A stretch of 64,000 bases of DNA from Phragmitibacter sp965284365 (GTDB lineage Bacteria > Verrucomicrobiota > Verrucomicrobiia > Verrucomicrobiales > Verrucomicrobiaceae), in contig OZ260079.1 of NCBI GenBank assembly GCA_965284365.1, positions 2,108,001-2,172,000 on the forward strand. Direction: 5' to 3'. A model generated the notes under the pieces. It did no database searches and was not told the origin of the DNA. It saw only the letters and a list, made by a program, of their open reading frames with translations. Below, piece after piece: positions 1 to 8,616 of the stretch. Every line of letters starts with the position of its first letter. Position 1 is the stretch's first letter. Position numbers and translations under genes: made by a program.

Positions 1-1
1 G

Positions 2-877
2 AGCACAAAAGACACCACGGTACCCGCCATCGGCGTTATTGGCGGCAGCGGACTCTACGATTTGGAAGGTTTTGAAGACCGGGAGGAGTTGAGTGTAAGC
101 ACCCCATTTGGAGATCCTTCAGACAAGATCATTGGTGGAACCTTCGCCGGCCGGAAGGTTTACTTCCTGCCCCGCCATGCGCGTGGTCACAAGATCCTAC
201 CCACGGAACTGAATCATAAGGCCAACATTTATGCCCTTCGATCCTTGGGCGTGCGGTTCATCCTGGCGGTCACTGCCGTAGGCAGCTTAAAGGAGGAATA
301 TCATCCCCGGGACATCGTTCTTCCCGACCAGTTCTTCGACCGCACCTCCCGGCGGGAACATCACACCTTTTTTGGCAAAGGCATCGTGGCTCACGTGTCC
401 CTTGCCGATCCCATTAGCGAAGGTTTGCGGAGCCTGCTCTCGGAAGAAGCTAAGGCCGTGGGCAGCAAGGTGCATGACCGTGGCACCTACGTGTGTATGG
501 ATGGCCCTTGCTTCTCGACCCGCGCCGAATCCAACGCCAATCGTCAGCTTGGCTTTGATATCATCGGCATGACCAACCTTCCTGAGGCCAAACTGGCTCG
601 TGAGGCGGAAATCGCCTTGGCCACCTTGGCCATGGTGACTGACTACGACTGCTGGAAGGTGGAAGAAGAGCCCGTCACCGCAGATACCGTGGTCGGCCAT
701 CTGCTGGCCAATGCGGCCAAGGCCAAAGAGATCGTTGCCCGCGTCATCCCTCGCATTCCAACCGAAGCAACATGGCCGGAACATCGCGCGCTGGATGTCG
801 CGATGATTACCGACAAGAGCCTCTGGCCGACAGAAACCGTGGAGTCTTTGCGGGAAATCGTCGGCAGGTTTCTTTAA
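2..877 (+). CDS. mtnP: S-methyl-5'-thioadenosine phosphorylase / purine nucleoside phosphorylase family (5' end cut by window)
   Basis: The reading frame is already open at base 2 (S-T-K-D-T-T..., followed by AIGVIGGSGLYD), so the true ATG lies just outside the window. The N-terminal GVIGGSG phosphate-binding loop, the PRHARGHKILP stretch and the GMTNLPEAKLAREAEI segment are typical of the MTAP branch of the PNP/UDP phosphorylase family. These enzymes phosphorolyse 5'-methylthioadenosine to adenine and 5-methylthioribose-1-phosphate in methionine salvage. About 290 residues are present, close to the usual family length, so only a few are missing. The protein should be cytosolic. Closely related purine nucleoside phosphorylases cannot be fully excluded, but GMTNLPEAKLA favours MTAP. 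A hairpin without a T-run follows at 890-914. Confidence 0.9.
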   Translation, partial: STKDTTVPAIGVIGGSGLYDLEGFEDREELSVSTPFGDPSDKIIGGTFAGRKVYFLPRHARGHKILPTELNHKANIYALRSLGVRFILAVTAVGSLKEEYHPRDIVLPDQFFDRTSRREHHTFFGKGIVAHVSLADPISEGLRSLLSEEAKAVGSKVHDRGTYVCMDGPCFSTRAESNANRQLGFDIIGMTNLPEAKLAREAEIALATLAMVTDYDCWKVEEEPVTADTVVGHLLANAAKAKEIVARVIPRIPTEATWPEHRALDVAMITDKSLWPTETVESLREIVGRFL

Positions 878-889
878 ATTCGCTCCCTC

Positions 890-914
890 CGCAGGCGGCT
901 TTTCGCCGCCTGCG
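890..914 (+). other. Perfect 10-bp hairpin after mtnP
   Basis: CGCAGGCGGC (890-899) pairs perfectly with GCCGCCTGCG (905-914) around a 5-base loop, 12 bases after the mtnP stop. No T-run follows, so it is either a weak or non-canonical terminator or an mRNA 3'-end stabilising structure. Confidence 0.5.
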
Positions 915-1009
915 TGCAAGGTCCGTGCACCGGCAAATTGCGCTTTCCAATGCGAAGGCATGGCTTAGGGTGCGCATTCACGCGTCACAAAGCGGCGTGG
1001 GTTCCAATC

Positions 1010-1015
1010 TATAAT
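1010..1015 (+). promoter_or_regulatory. Candidate -10 box (TATAAT) upstream of the deacetylase gene
   Basis: A perfect TATAAT inside an AT-rich patch (1010-1020) stands out in GC-rich surroundings, 13 bases before the GTG at 1029 and 28 before the ATG at 1044. No good -35 box is seen at 16-18 bases spacing; TCACAA at 985-990 is the nearest weak match. If used, transcription would begin near 1022. That would make the GTG almost leaderless, which mildly favours the ATG at 1044. Confidence 0.35.
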
Positions 1016-1028
1016 ATATAACCTAATC

Positions 1029-2030
1029 GTGATCACATCGCGCATGTATCTCTCCATCTGGCTCGGCATCATTTTAGCAGGCGGCGAAACCGGATGCACC
1101 ACTCTGAACAAGAGCGCCAAGACCGATGTAGCTGAAACCCGTCGCGCCGAGGTGCCCGCGCCGCAGGCTCCCTCCGTAGCTCCTTCGTCCGGCGTGCGGA
1201 ATCCCGATTATTATCAAATTCCCAAGGTGCCGCCTCCAGGTGCCCGGGTCGCATACAACTCGGTCAACATCACTGAGCCCTACATCGCAATCACCTTTGA
1301 CGACGGTCCGCACGCAACCAATACACCGCGCCTGCTGAACATGCTGAAGGAGCGGAATATCAAGGCGACATTCTATGTCGTAGGCCAGTGCGCCCGCGAG
1401 TACCCGCAGATTATCCGCCGTATCCTTGCGGAGGGACACGAAATCGGGAACCACACTTGGTCCCACAAATCCTTGCCGACATTGTCCGAATCCGGTGTGC
1501 GCGACCAGATCACGCAGACGGATAAAGCGGTCAGGGACGCCGCAGGGTATCACATGCGCACTATGCGCCCCCCTTATGGCGCCACGACCCTGCGCCTAAA
1601 ACAGTGGTTCCATGATGAGTACGGTTACCCCACGATTCTCTGGTCGGTCGACCCCTTTGACTGGAAGCGTCCTGGCTCTGGGGTGATCAAGGATCGCATC
1701 CTGGCAGGTACCCGCCCTGGCGGTATCATCCTCTGCCATGACATCCATGAGCAGACGATCAATGCCATGCCCGGCACACTTGATGCCTTGCTGGCACGCG
1801 GCTTCAAGTTCCTGACGGTCAGCCAGCTATTGAACATGGAAAGTTCCCGGCCCCTGGCTGCCAATACAACTTCAGCACCTGCTTTGCAGCCTGGCCCCGC
1901 TCCGGCCCCAACTCCAGTGCTTTCACCAGCCACGGTTACTCCCCCTACAGGTGCACCCGCGCCGGCACCTCCGGCAGGCATCCCTTCCGAATTGGGTGCG
2001 CCCGGGGCTTCCAGACCGCCCAGCCTTTGA
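1029..2030 (+). CDS. Polysaccharide deacetylase (NodB homology domain), probable lipoprotein
   Basis: The 333-residue protein has an N-terminal hydrophobic segment ending in T-G-C (Cys23), a plausible lipoprotein signal although Glu at -3 is unusual. A Pro/Ala-rich linker follows, then a NodB domain. Visible motifs are TFDDGPH (residues 89-95, catalytic Asp and metal Asp), HEIGNHTWSH (137-146, metal His pair), RPPYG (about 180) and LCHDIHE (about 235). These are the standard metal-dependent carbohydrate esterase family 4 motifs, so N-deacetylation of a GlcNAc-containing polymer such as peptidoglycan is likely; the exact substrate cannot be read. The last 65 residues form a Pro/Ala-rich low-complexity tail. 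The start is GTG at 1029; ATG at 1044 is an equally good alternative. Confidence 0.88.
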   Translation: MITSRMYLSIWLGIILAGGETGCTTLNKSAKTDVAETRRAEVPAPQAPSVAPSSGVRNPDYYQIPKVPPPGARVAYNSVNITEPYIAITFDDGPHATNTPRLLNMLKERNIKATFYVVGQCAREYPQIIRRILAEGHEIGNHTWSHKSLPTLSESGVRDQITQTDKAVRDAAGYHMRTMRPPYGATTLRLKQWFHDEYGYPTILWSVDPFDWKRPGSGVIKDRILAGTRPGGIILCHDIHEQTINAMPGTLDALLARGFKFLTVSQLLNMESSRPLAANTTSAPALQPGPAPAPTPVLSPATVTPPTGAPAPAPPAGIPSELGAPGASRPPSL

Positions 2031-2091
2031 TTCGACTGACTGAATTTCGCCCAAGCCTAGCTGCTTGCCGCCGTGACGGGCGTCATACCCC

Positions 2092-3834
2092 ATGATCGGT
2101 CAGGACTACTTCGACCTCCGTGCCCGCTTGGGGCAAACGCTGCAATCGCTCGGCGAGATTGTGCCCTTGGCCGGAGCGGATCAGGGGCATGTCGTCATTC
2201 TGGAAAACCTCCTCAACAGCCTCAAAGATCCCTTTGTCTTTGTAGTCACTGGCGAGGTGAATGTAGGCAAGTCTACGCTGCTGAATGCCCTGTTCGGTGC
2301 CGACTTCACGCGCACCGGCATCATGCCGACTACGGATAAGATTTACTTCTTCCGTCATGGCCCGGTGGTGAAGCAGGTCCCTGTCAATGACACGCTCGTA
2401 GAGGTCTATGTGCCCACTGAGATGTTGAAGGACTTCCACATAGTGGATACTCCGGGGACAAATTCCATCGAGAGCGGCCACCAGGAGATCACGGAGCGCT
2501 TTGTACCGATGGCGGATTTGGTCATCTTTGTCTTCTCCGCCATGAACCCCTGGGCCGCCTCTGCCTGGCAGTTTCTGGACAAAGTGCACCAGCAGTGGAT
2601 GCGCCACGTCATCTTTGTAGTGCAGCAGAGCGACCTTCGCGCGCCAGAGGAGAATGAAGCCATCCTCGGCTACATGAAGCAGCTTAGCCGCCAGCGTTTT
2701 GGCAAGGAGTTTCCCATCTTTCCGGTCTCCGCCAAGAAGGCTTTCTTGGCACGCAGTTCAGGCTTGGACCGCGAGAAGCTGATGGATGAGAGCGGTTTCC
2801 ATGCACTTGAGGCGCACATCTCCCGAGCCATCGGTGGCACCGGCGCCCGGGTGGGTAAACTCAACATGGCCGTCAGTTTGGCCCAGGATATCCGGCAATC
2901 CATCGAGAAGGTAATGATCGAGCGTCAGGACACGCACCTGGAAAAGATCAAGATGCTGGAGATGATCGTCACGGGCATGGCGACCATGCAGGATCGAACG
3001 TTCTCCAAGCTTGATCCGGCAGTGGAAGCTACTGCGGCGGACTTCACGCATGCGGCAGACGCCGTCATGAATCGCACCCGCGAAAGGAACACACTAGGAC
3101 ATGGGTTTCGCAGCCTTCGTGGTGGAGACAAAGCCGAGCGGCCAGTAGAAACGGTCTTCCTCGAAGCCTTAAGTCCAGAGGGAAGCAAACGCTGGGAACA
3201 TGCTGCCGACATTGTGGAGGATGACATGGGCACCGTCGCGGATTCGCTTGGTGAGGCCATGCGGGAGGGGCTGCGCGTGCAGGTTCGGGATGATCTCAAG
3301 TTAACCAAGGGCTTCTGGAAAGTCTGGCGGGAACGCATTGAAAGTGAGATCCAGCAGATCGTAAAACAGGAGATGGCCGCTGCCGGCTTGGCGGAGGAGG
3401 CCGCGCAAGCACGCAAGCGTGGTAGGAAATCCGCAGTGTGGCTTATCTTCTTCGCCGTGCTGACGCTCGCCGGAGTCGGTGTTTTAGCCTGGATGCAGCG
3501 GCCTATGGAGGCAGTTTCGACTCTCGGCGGTGGCCTACTAATGATCGCGGCAGCAACCTTCATGTTCCGGCGGTCTTTGCAAAGGGGCGCCGTGGTTACC
3601 GAGGAGAAATTGCGATTGGCCGGCGCCAACGTTGTGAAGGCTATTTCCGATAAGCTGAATCAGGAAGTGCGCACTTTGTATGAAGGTTGCGCCCAGTTGC
3701 TCCAGCCGACAAAGGACAAGCTGCTAGACCAAGAAAGACGCCGTCAGGCGCTTCATGCGCAACTAGCGGAAATCCAAGCCTCTTTGGACGCACTCGGAGC
3801 GGAACTCCATGCGATGGCCGCAGCTGGGCGATAG
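2092..3834 (+). CDS. Bacterial dynamin-like GTPase, membrane-anchored
   Basis: This is a 580-residue large GTPase. G1 is GEVNVGKS (54-61), G2 the Thr pair in MPTT (79-81) and G3 DTPG (119-122). The G4 position reads QQSD (178-181) instead of N/T-K-x-D. A long helical region follows and then two adjacent hydrophobic segments (about 449-467 and 475-495), which resemble the membrane paddle or hairpin of bacterial dynamin-like proteins. A helical C-terminal region rich in Gln, Ala and Leu follows. Bacterial dynamin-like proteins remodel or tether membranes and have been linked to membrane stress, division and phage tolerance; which applies here is not visible. The gene stands alone on this strand, 57 bp before a convergent gene. 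ATG start. Confidence 0.85.
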   Translation: MIGQDYFDLRARLGQTLQSLGEIVPLAGADQGHVVILENLLNSLKDPFVFVVTGEVNVGKSTLLNALFGADFTRTGIMPTTDKIYFFRHGPVVKQVPVNDTLVEVYVPTEMLKDFHIVDTPGTNSIESGHQEITERFVPMADLVIFVFSAMNPWAASAWQFLDKVHQQWMRHVIFVVQQSDLRAPEENEAILGYMKQLSRQRFGKEFPIFPVSAKKAFLARSSGLDREKLMDESGFHALEAHISRAIGGTGARVGKLNMAVSLAQDIRQSIEKVMIERQDTHLEKIKMLEMIVTGMATMQDRTFSKLDPAVEATAADFTHAADAVMNRTRERNTLGHGFRSLRGGDKAERPVETVFLEALSPEGSKRWEHAADIVEDDMGTVADSLGEAMREGLRVQVRDDLKLTKGFWKVWRERIESEIQQIVKQEMAAAGLAEEAAQARKRGRKSAVWLIFFAVLTLAGVGVLAWMQRPMEAVSTLGGGLLMIAAATFMFRRSLQRGAVVTEEKLRLAGANVVKAISDKLNQEVRTLYEGCAQLLQPTKDKLLDQERRRQALHAQLAEIQASLDALGAELHAMAAAGR

Positions 3835-3891
3835 CAACGATGCTGATTATCCCGGTGCGGCCAGGCACAACCATTGCATGTGATCAGCTTT

Positions 3892-4605
3892 CTAGCCGTT
3901 GGTCCAGTGGCCGCCCCAGGACAGCGTCACATTCATGGGATCGGTGTAGTCGGTCTTGCCATTCGCGCCGATCATGGTGATTCCCGTCGCCTTGCGCCAG
4001 ACCGTGCTCATACTTTCGCCGGTGTGGCAGCCCCAGCTCTTGCAGAAGGCGTTTTTGGAAAAGGCACCACGTCGGATCTTGCCGAGTTCGTTCTGATGCA
4101 GCCAGCCCTTCGAGGCTCCGTAGATGAAATTGCTGTAGTCGAACATGAAGCAATACTTATTGCTGTGGCCGAAATACTCAAAGCTCACGATCTTCGTGCG
4201 GGACCGATTCTGCCCGTTATTGATGTAATTGATCACATCGGCTCCGGTGGTGAACCAAACCAGACGGACGCGGAATTTGTCCCGCACGGACTCCACGAGT
4301 TCCGTGAGTGAGCGGTTGTCCTCACTGCTGCGGCGGGCATACGCGGGGGCGTAAACTAGCCAGGTGATCATGGCGTTGGGATCCTGCTTTTGGATCCCCT
4401 CAATCCGCACCCGAGCCGGACGTACAAAATTGCCCCACCAGCGGTCGTGCTGAGTGCCCGGGGCGCGTAGGTCCTCCCATTTCCGAAGCGAAGGTCCGCC
4501 GGAAACGATGATGTATTCACCACGCTCTTGGGCAGAAGCTTTGGATGGACTCAGGGTGGCGAAGCCGAGGACTAGAAGAGCGCAAAAGAGGCGAAAAGGC
4601 GTCAT
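3892..4605 (-). CDS. Secreted protein of unknown function with a putative caspase-type His/Cys dyad
   Basis: The best start is the ATG at 4605, giving 237 residues with a signal peptide (hydrophobic segment, then K-A-S-A-Q near residue 26). In-frame codons upstream to 4683 add nothing recognisable. The mature part shows alternating strands (EYIIVSGG, MITWLVYAP, VRLVWFT, TKIVSFEYFGHS). It then has FGHS with His147 and, 46 residues later, WGCHTGES with Cys193, followed by a strand containing TMIGANG. A His after a hydrophobic strand and a Cys 40-50 residues later is the layout of clan CD (caspase/gingipain/CHAT-like) peptidases. Assignment to that fold is an inference from spacing and context of the two residues. 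It could instead be a non-catalytic or unrelated secreted protein. It lies convergent to the dynamin-like gene. Confidence 0.55.
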   Translation of the reverse strand: MTPFRLFCALLVLGFATLSPSKASAQERGEYIIVSGGPSLRKWEDLRAPGTQHDRWWGNFVRPARVRIEGIQKQDPNAMITWLVYAPAYARRSSEDNRSLTELVESVRDKFRVRLVWFTTGADVINYINNGQNRSRTKIVSFEYFGHSNKYCFMFDYSNFIYGASKGWLHQNELGKIRRGAFSKNAFCKSWGCHTGESMSTVWRKATGITMIGANGKTDYTDPMNVTLSWGGHWTNG

Positions 4606-4734
4606 AGGGGTTGGATTGATGAACGCAGAATAAAGGGGGAGGGAAGCTGAAAAAAAGTGGTCAGCCGGGAGGCCATGGATCATAACGCATGTGGCGCTAG
4701 TCTCAAGAGCTTTGCAATGAAGAGCTTGAGTCGC

Positions 4735-5583
4735 TTATTCAGCCAGCTCCAAATTGTCGATCAGCCGGGTCGACCCGAAATACACCGCAGTCGCCAGGAG
4801 ACTTCGGGCAGTGCCAGATTCTTGGGGTTCGAGGGAGTCCTTGTCCACGCAGGCGATGTAATCCAGGCGGTGCAACGGCGCATGGGCTTGGAGGTGAGAT
4901 TTGAATGCCTCGATGAGTTCCGGTGCGGAGGTTTTACCTGTCTGCCAGAGCGACTGCACCTGCAAAAGCCCACGGCGTATCTCCGGTGCTTGCTGGCGCT
5001 CGTCGGGAGTGAGGTAGCGATTGCGGGAACTCATGGCCAACCCATCAGCTTCGCGCACCGTCGTGCTGCCCAAGATTTCAATCGGCACATTCAAATCCCG
5101 CACCATGCGCTTGATGATGGCGAGTTGCTGATAGTCTTTTTTTCCAAACACAGCGACATCAGGCTGGACCAGATTGAACAGTTTAATGACGACGGTACAC
5201 ACGCCGTCAAAATGCCCGGGGCGGCTCGCGCCACACAGCACTTTGGACAGGCTTGTTTCCAGCACCAGAACGGATCGGTCAGGCGCATAAACCTCGCTCG
5301 CTTCGGGCGCGAAGATCATGTCCACCCCCACGCTTTGGCACTTCGCAGCATCAGCTTCCAGTTCGCGGGGATAACGCGAAAAATCTTCCTTGGGACCAAA
5401 TTGCAGCGGATTGACGAAAATACTGACCACGACTTTTCCCTGTGCTCCAGCTAACCTTCTCGCATGGCGCATGAGCGCGAGGTGCCCCTCATGCAGCGCT
5501 CCCATGGTGGGCACCAAAACGACAGGCCCGGGAACTTTGCGGCGCCATTGGCGCAGGTGAGAAATGCTGTGAAGAATCTGCAT
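4735..5583 (-). CDS. panC: Pantothenate synthetase
   Basis: This enzyme condenses pantoate and beta-alanine in an ATP-dependent reaction to pantothenate (coenzyme A pathway, cytosol). The 282-residue protein starts at ATG 5583 (M-Q-I-L-H-S). It shows the nucleotidyl-transferase signature PTMGALHEGHLALM (HIGH-like HEGH), FVNPLQFGPKEDF, FGKKDYQQL and ADGLAMSSRNRYL (KMSKS-like loop), all typical of PanC at the usual length. It is the last gene of a minus-strand cluster that begins near 11363; the permease stop lies 43 bp upstream. No other pantothenate genes are in the window. Confidence 0.96.
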   Translation of the reverse strand: MQILHSISHLRQWRRKVPGPVVLVPTMGALHEGHLALMRHARRLAGAQGKVVVSIFVNPLQFGPKEDFSRYPRELEADAAKCQSVGVDMIFAPEASEVYAPDRSVLVLETSLSKVLCGASRPGHFDGVCTVVIKLFNLVQPDVAVFGKKDYQQLAIIKRMVRDLNVPIEILGSTTVREADGLAMSSRNRYLTPDERQQAPEIRRGLLQVQSLWQTGKTSAPELIEAFKSHLQAHAPLHRLDYIACVDKDSLEPQESGTARSLLATAVYFGSTRLIDNLELAE

Positions 5584-5626
5584 GGTTAGGGAGCGTCCCA
5601 AGAATCCGGCGGCGCAAAAGCGGGAG

Positions 5627-6475
5627 CTAGGATTTGATATCGCGGCTCTCGAAGATGCAACATCCCAATACGAATAAGGTTAGCCCCACGCCTCCGAGGA
5701 TTGCGTAATGCCGGAAAAGTGTGGCCCACGGGATTGTCTCAAAAAACACCATGCTCCAGCTGCTCATGTAGTGCGTGAGCAGGAGATGGCGGTAGCTGTC
5801 CATGAAATGACCTTCACGTAGGATCATATCCAGAAACATATAGGATAGCGCCGTGATCGTGGCGGCAGCTGGCTTTATCCGCCAGCAGGAAAAGAAGAAT
5901 GCGATGCAGCACGCTGTGCACATGCTCAGAGTGAGCGTGACCGTTGCCATGGCATACCGTTCGAGCCCCGGTCCGGCATCGTAGAAGGCCATGAACTCCT
6001 GTTCCGGCGCAAAGGCAAACAGACCGCCGCCCCAGCCTCGCACTGCAATGCCCAGTAGCAGCGCGGTCCATGCAATGAACTGGATGAGCACACCGGTATA
6101 CAGAAGGCAGCTCACAAACTTGACGCTCAACAATCGAAAGCGGCTAACAGGTCGCGTGAGGAGCAGGCGCAGATTGCCATCTTCATTCTCCTTGGCCACC
6201 ACGTCCCCAGCCACCAGGGAAAGGTAAATGCCGCCGAGCAGAAACACGGCCAGCCGGAGCACGAGGTAACCCATGGTCAGGGAAGAGAAGTAGGACTCGA
6301 AAGCCTCTCCCTGCCTCGAGATCATCCGCCGGAAGAAATTCTCGACGTTATCCAGACGGAAGACGAGCAAGAGGACCAGCTCCAACAAAATGAAGGCACC
6401 AAATCCGAGGTAGGTGCGTTTTCGAGCCATCAACTTCCAGAGTTCGGCGCGAAGTTGCCAGAAGAACAGTTTCAA
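5627..6475 (-). CDS. ABC-2 type transporter permease
   Basis: The protein has about 282 residues with six or so hydrophobic segments (GFGAFILLELVLLLVF, LVLRLAVFLLGGIYLSLVAG, LLYTGVLIQFIAW and others) and the segment VVAKENEDGNLRLLLTRPVSR. That last segment is a hallmark of ABC-2 permeases of the NatB/Nos type. The most economical start is TTG at 6475, whose first bases overlap the stop of the ATPase gene (TTGA); the frame is open further upstream to 6535 but would overlap the ATPase. It should form the membrane half of an exporter with the ATPase at 6472-7389. The substrate is unknown. Confidence 0.85.
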   Translation of the reverse strand: MKLFFWQLRAELWKLMARKRTYLGFGAFILLELVLLLVFRLDNVENFFRRMISRQGEAFESYFSSLTMGYLVLRLAVFLLGGIYLSLVAGDVVAKENEDGNLRLLLTRPVSRFRLLSVKFVSCLLYTGVLIQFIAWTALLLGIAVRGWGGGLFAFAPEQEFMAFYDAGPGLERYAMATVTLTLSMCTACCIAFFFSCWRIKPAAATITALSYMFLDMILREGHFMDSYRHLLLTHYMSSWSMVFFETIPWATLFRHYAILGGVGLTLFVLGCCIFESRDIKS

Positions 6476-7389
6476 GAGTGGGAGTGTTTCTGAGGCTTGA
6501 GTTGATGGGAAGAAGTGGAGAGATCCAGATACCAATCTTCCAGGGTCTTATGAACCGGCTGCCACGAATGCACCCGCACACCACCTCGTACGAAAGCAGC
6601 CAGCAGATCTGGTCCGCCCACAGATTCCGGTATTTCGAATTCACCGTCGGCTATCGCGGTCACACGCATCTGGGTGGCAATGGAAATCGCGAGGGGAAGA
6701 TCTTCTGTTTGGAGAAGGAATCGCGGTCGCTCATGGCCGCGATCTTTGACGGAGCCTTCGTAGATCTTCCGGCCCTGATTCAGCACCACGCAGCGATCAC
6801 ACATCAGTTCCACCTCTGCGAGCAAATGAGAGTTGAAGAGGATGGTCAGCCCATGCTCGCGTAGGTTCAGAATGGTCGAGCGAAACTCATGAATACCTTC
6901 CGGGTCGAGACCATCCGTGGGCTCATCCAGCAGCAAAACCTTCGGCATGGGCAACAACGCCTGTGCGAGTGCGAGCCGTTGCCGCATCCCGTGGCTATAG
7001 GTGCGCACTTTGCCATGGATACGATCTGCCAGTTTCACCATTTCCAGTGTCTGCCAGACAACTTTCTCATCCCACCATCCGCTTAAGGCACACAGGCATT
7101 TCAAATTGTGCCAGCCACTCATGTACTCGTAGAACGAGGGCGCTTCGAAGATGGCGCCAATCTGGCGTAACGCAGCGGCGCGGTGCTTCTGCACTGAGTT
7201 CCCATCCACCAGGACTTCCCCCATGTCTGGCCGCACCATGTCCAACATGATTCCTAGCATGGTGCTCTTTCCCGCGCCGTTGTGTCCCAGAAGGCCAACA
7301 ATCTCGCCACGGCCCACAGTGAAGCTGACGTCATTGAGAGCGAGCCTCTCGCGTGTGAATCGTTTGCTGACCGCGTTGACAGATATCAT
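6472..7389 (-). CDS. ABC transporter ATP-binding protein
   Basis: This is a 305-residue ABC ATPase with Walker A LLGHNGAGKST, signature YSHGMRQRLALAQAL (S-H-G-M in place of LSGGQ), Walker B VLLLDEPTDGLDP and the H-loop ILFNSHLL. The C-terminal part after residue 215 is the extension seen in CcmA/NatA/BcrA-type ATPases that pair with ABC-2 permeases. The start chosen is ATG 7389 (M-I-S-V-N-A-V-S-K-R-F), which fits the family N terminus. An upstream GTG at 7422 overlaps the pseudopilin stop (GTGA) and suggests translational coupling. It pairs with the permease immediately downstream. Confidence 0.9.
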   Translation of the reverse strand: MISVNAVSKRFTRERLALNDVSFTVGRGEIVGLLGHNGAGKSTMLGIMLDMVRPDMGEVLVDGNSVQKHRAAALRQIGAIFEAPSFYEYMSGWHNLKCLCALSGWWDEKVVWQTLEMVKLADRIHGKVRTYSHGMRQRLALAQALLPMPKVLLLDEPTDGLDPEGIHEFRSTILNLREHGLTILFNSHLLAEVELMCDRCVVLNQGRKIYEGSVKDRGHERPRFLLQTEDLPLAISIATQMRVTAIADGEFEIPESVGGPDLLAAFVRGGVRVHSWQPVHKTLEDWYLDLSTSSHQLKPQKHSHS

Positions 7390-7418
7390 GAGGAGGTTTT
7401 CGGAACAAGCAGCAGCCG

Positions 7419-7970
7419 TCACTCGTCATTAGTGGTGAACTGTATCTCCTTGGCCACATGGCCGTCGGCATAAAGGATGTTCACTTCCACATCACGGTAC
7501 TTGTGAAAGTTCTCCTTGTCACTGATCACGGGAATGCGGGCTCCTTGATGCGCGATACCCATGAAATCCAGGCTGGCCACATTCTGCCCATTGAGGAGGT
7601 TGTTCCACATGTAGCTGGTACCCGTGGTCTTGCAGAGTCCTCGATCATCCGCTTTGCAGCAAAAGACCTCGGGGCCGTCCACATAGGGCAGCAAAGTGTT
7701 ATCCAGTGCGGCTTCATCGCTATCTTTGTTCTCTCTGGCCAGGACCATCGTTGGCATCTGGTTGTTGTTCTCACCGATATAAAGATGCAGCGCCGTTCCA
7801 AGCCCCCGCAAATTGGTCATGCAATGCGCCGCTCTGGCCCGGTGCATCACCCGCTGGTATACCGGGGCCGACAGCGCGGCCAGACCACCGATGATGGCGA
7901 TCACTACCAGCAACTCCATCAGGGTAAAGGCGCCGGCGTGGCGACAATATGGAGGACGGTAGCGGCGCAT
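7419..7970 (-). CDS. Type II secretion / type IV pilin-like pseudopilin
   Basis: This 183-residue protein has a prepilin-type N terminus: a short basic leader (RRYRPPYCRHAG), then FTLMELLVVIAIIGGLAAL with the conserved Glu at +5 of the mature form and a single hydrophobic helix. The end carries VNILYADGHVAKEI, close to the H-X9-DG motif of planctomycete and verrucomicrobial DUF1559-like pseudopilins. Such proteins are very numerous in PVC genomes and their individual roles are unknown. It is processed by a prepilin peptidase and sits in the inner membrane or a pseudopilus. Its stop overlaps a possible GTG start of the ABC ATPase, so co-transcription is likely. Confidence 0.85.
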   Translation of the reverse strand: MRRYRPPYCRHAGAFTLMELLVVIAIIGGLAALSAPVYQRVMHRARAAHCMTNLRGLGTALHLYIGENNNQMPTMVLARENKDSDEAALDNTLLPYVDGPEVFCCKADDRGLCKTTGTSYMWNNLLNGQNVASLDFMGIAHQGARIPVISDKENFHKYRDVEVNILYADGHVAKEIQFTTNDE

Positions 7971-7992
7971 AACGGACGAAACGATGTATGGG

Positions 7993-8595
7993 TCAGCGAT
8001 TCGGAAATCCGCGAATGCGTTGCTGCATCTCTTCCATCAACGGCGCCAGATCCATTTTCGTTTCCGCGGATGCCGTCTCGTAGTACGCGCCCAAGCCCTT
8101 CTCCACCATTACCTCAAAGGCTTTTTCATCCTCTTCCTTCAGCTTTTCCATGTTCTGGCCTTCCACCCGATTCCGTTCCACATCCTTTTGGGCGCTTTTC
8201 ACCAAACGTTTCCGCTCCTCGGGATCCATCTTGTTGAAGGCTTTCATCACCGACTTGAAATGATTTTCAACGGTCTCCTGCAGAAAATGAGACTTCTCCT
8301 CCGGTGTGAGAGACTGGAAAAAGCGCTGGGAGGCAGCCTGATTCGTTTCCCTCATGGAGCGGCGTTGTTCGAAGTCAAGAAGGTTCACCTGCGCGATCAC
8401 GCCGTCGATATGCTCCTGACGTTCACTAACCGGGATGTCTTTAGTCTCATCCATGAGCCAAGGCGACTTTTCCATCGCGGCCGTTACCTTTTCCGGCGTC
8501 GACGTGTGCTGATCCGTGGCGCGCATCACCACGACAACAGCGCCCCAAATAAGGATAAGCGCGCAGAGACCGAAGAGGAGGGGTTTGGATCTCAT
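7993..8595 (-). CDS. Membrane-anchored protein of unknown function
   Basis: I do not recognise this 200-residue protein. It begins with one hydrophobic segment (LLFGLCALILIWGAVVVVM, residues 6-24). The rest is highly charged and predicted helical, rich in Glu, Lys and Met (for example LTPEEKSHFLQETVENHF and FNKMDPEERKRLVKSA), so it is probably a single-pass protein with a periplasmic or extracytoplasmic helical domain. ATG 8595 is the chosen start; a TTG two codons upstream is also open. It lies between murJ (21 bp upstream) and the pseudopilin, in a likely operon. Confidence 0.65.
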   Translation of the reverse strand: MRSKPLLFGLCALILIWGAVVVVMRATDQHTSTPEKVTAAMEKSPWLMDETKDIPVSERQEHIDGVIAQVNLLDFEQRRSMRETNQAASQRFFQSLTPEEKSHFLQETVENHFKSVMKAFNKMDPEERKRLVKSAQKDVERNRVEGQNMEKLKEEDEKAFEVMVEKGLGAYYETASAETKMDLAPLMEEMQQRIRGFPNR

Positions 8596-8616
8596 GGCCA
8601 AAGACTTACGAATTAA

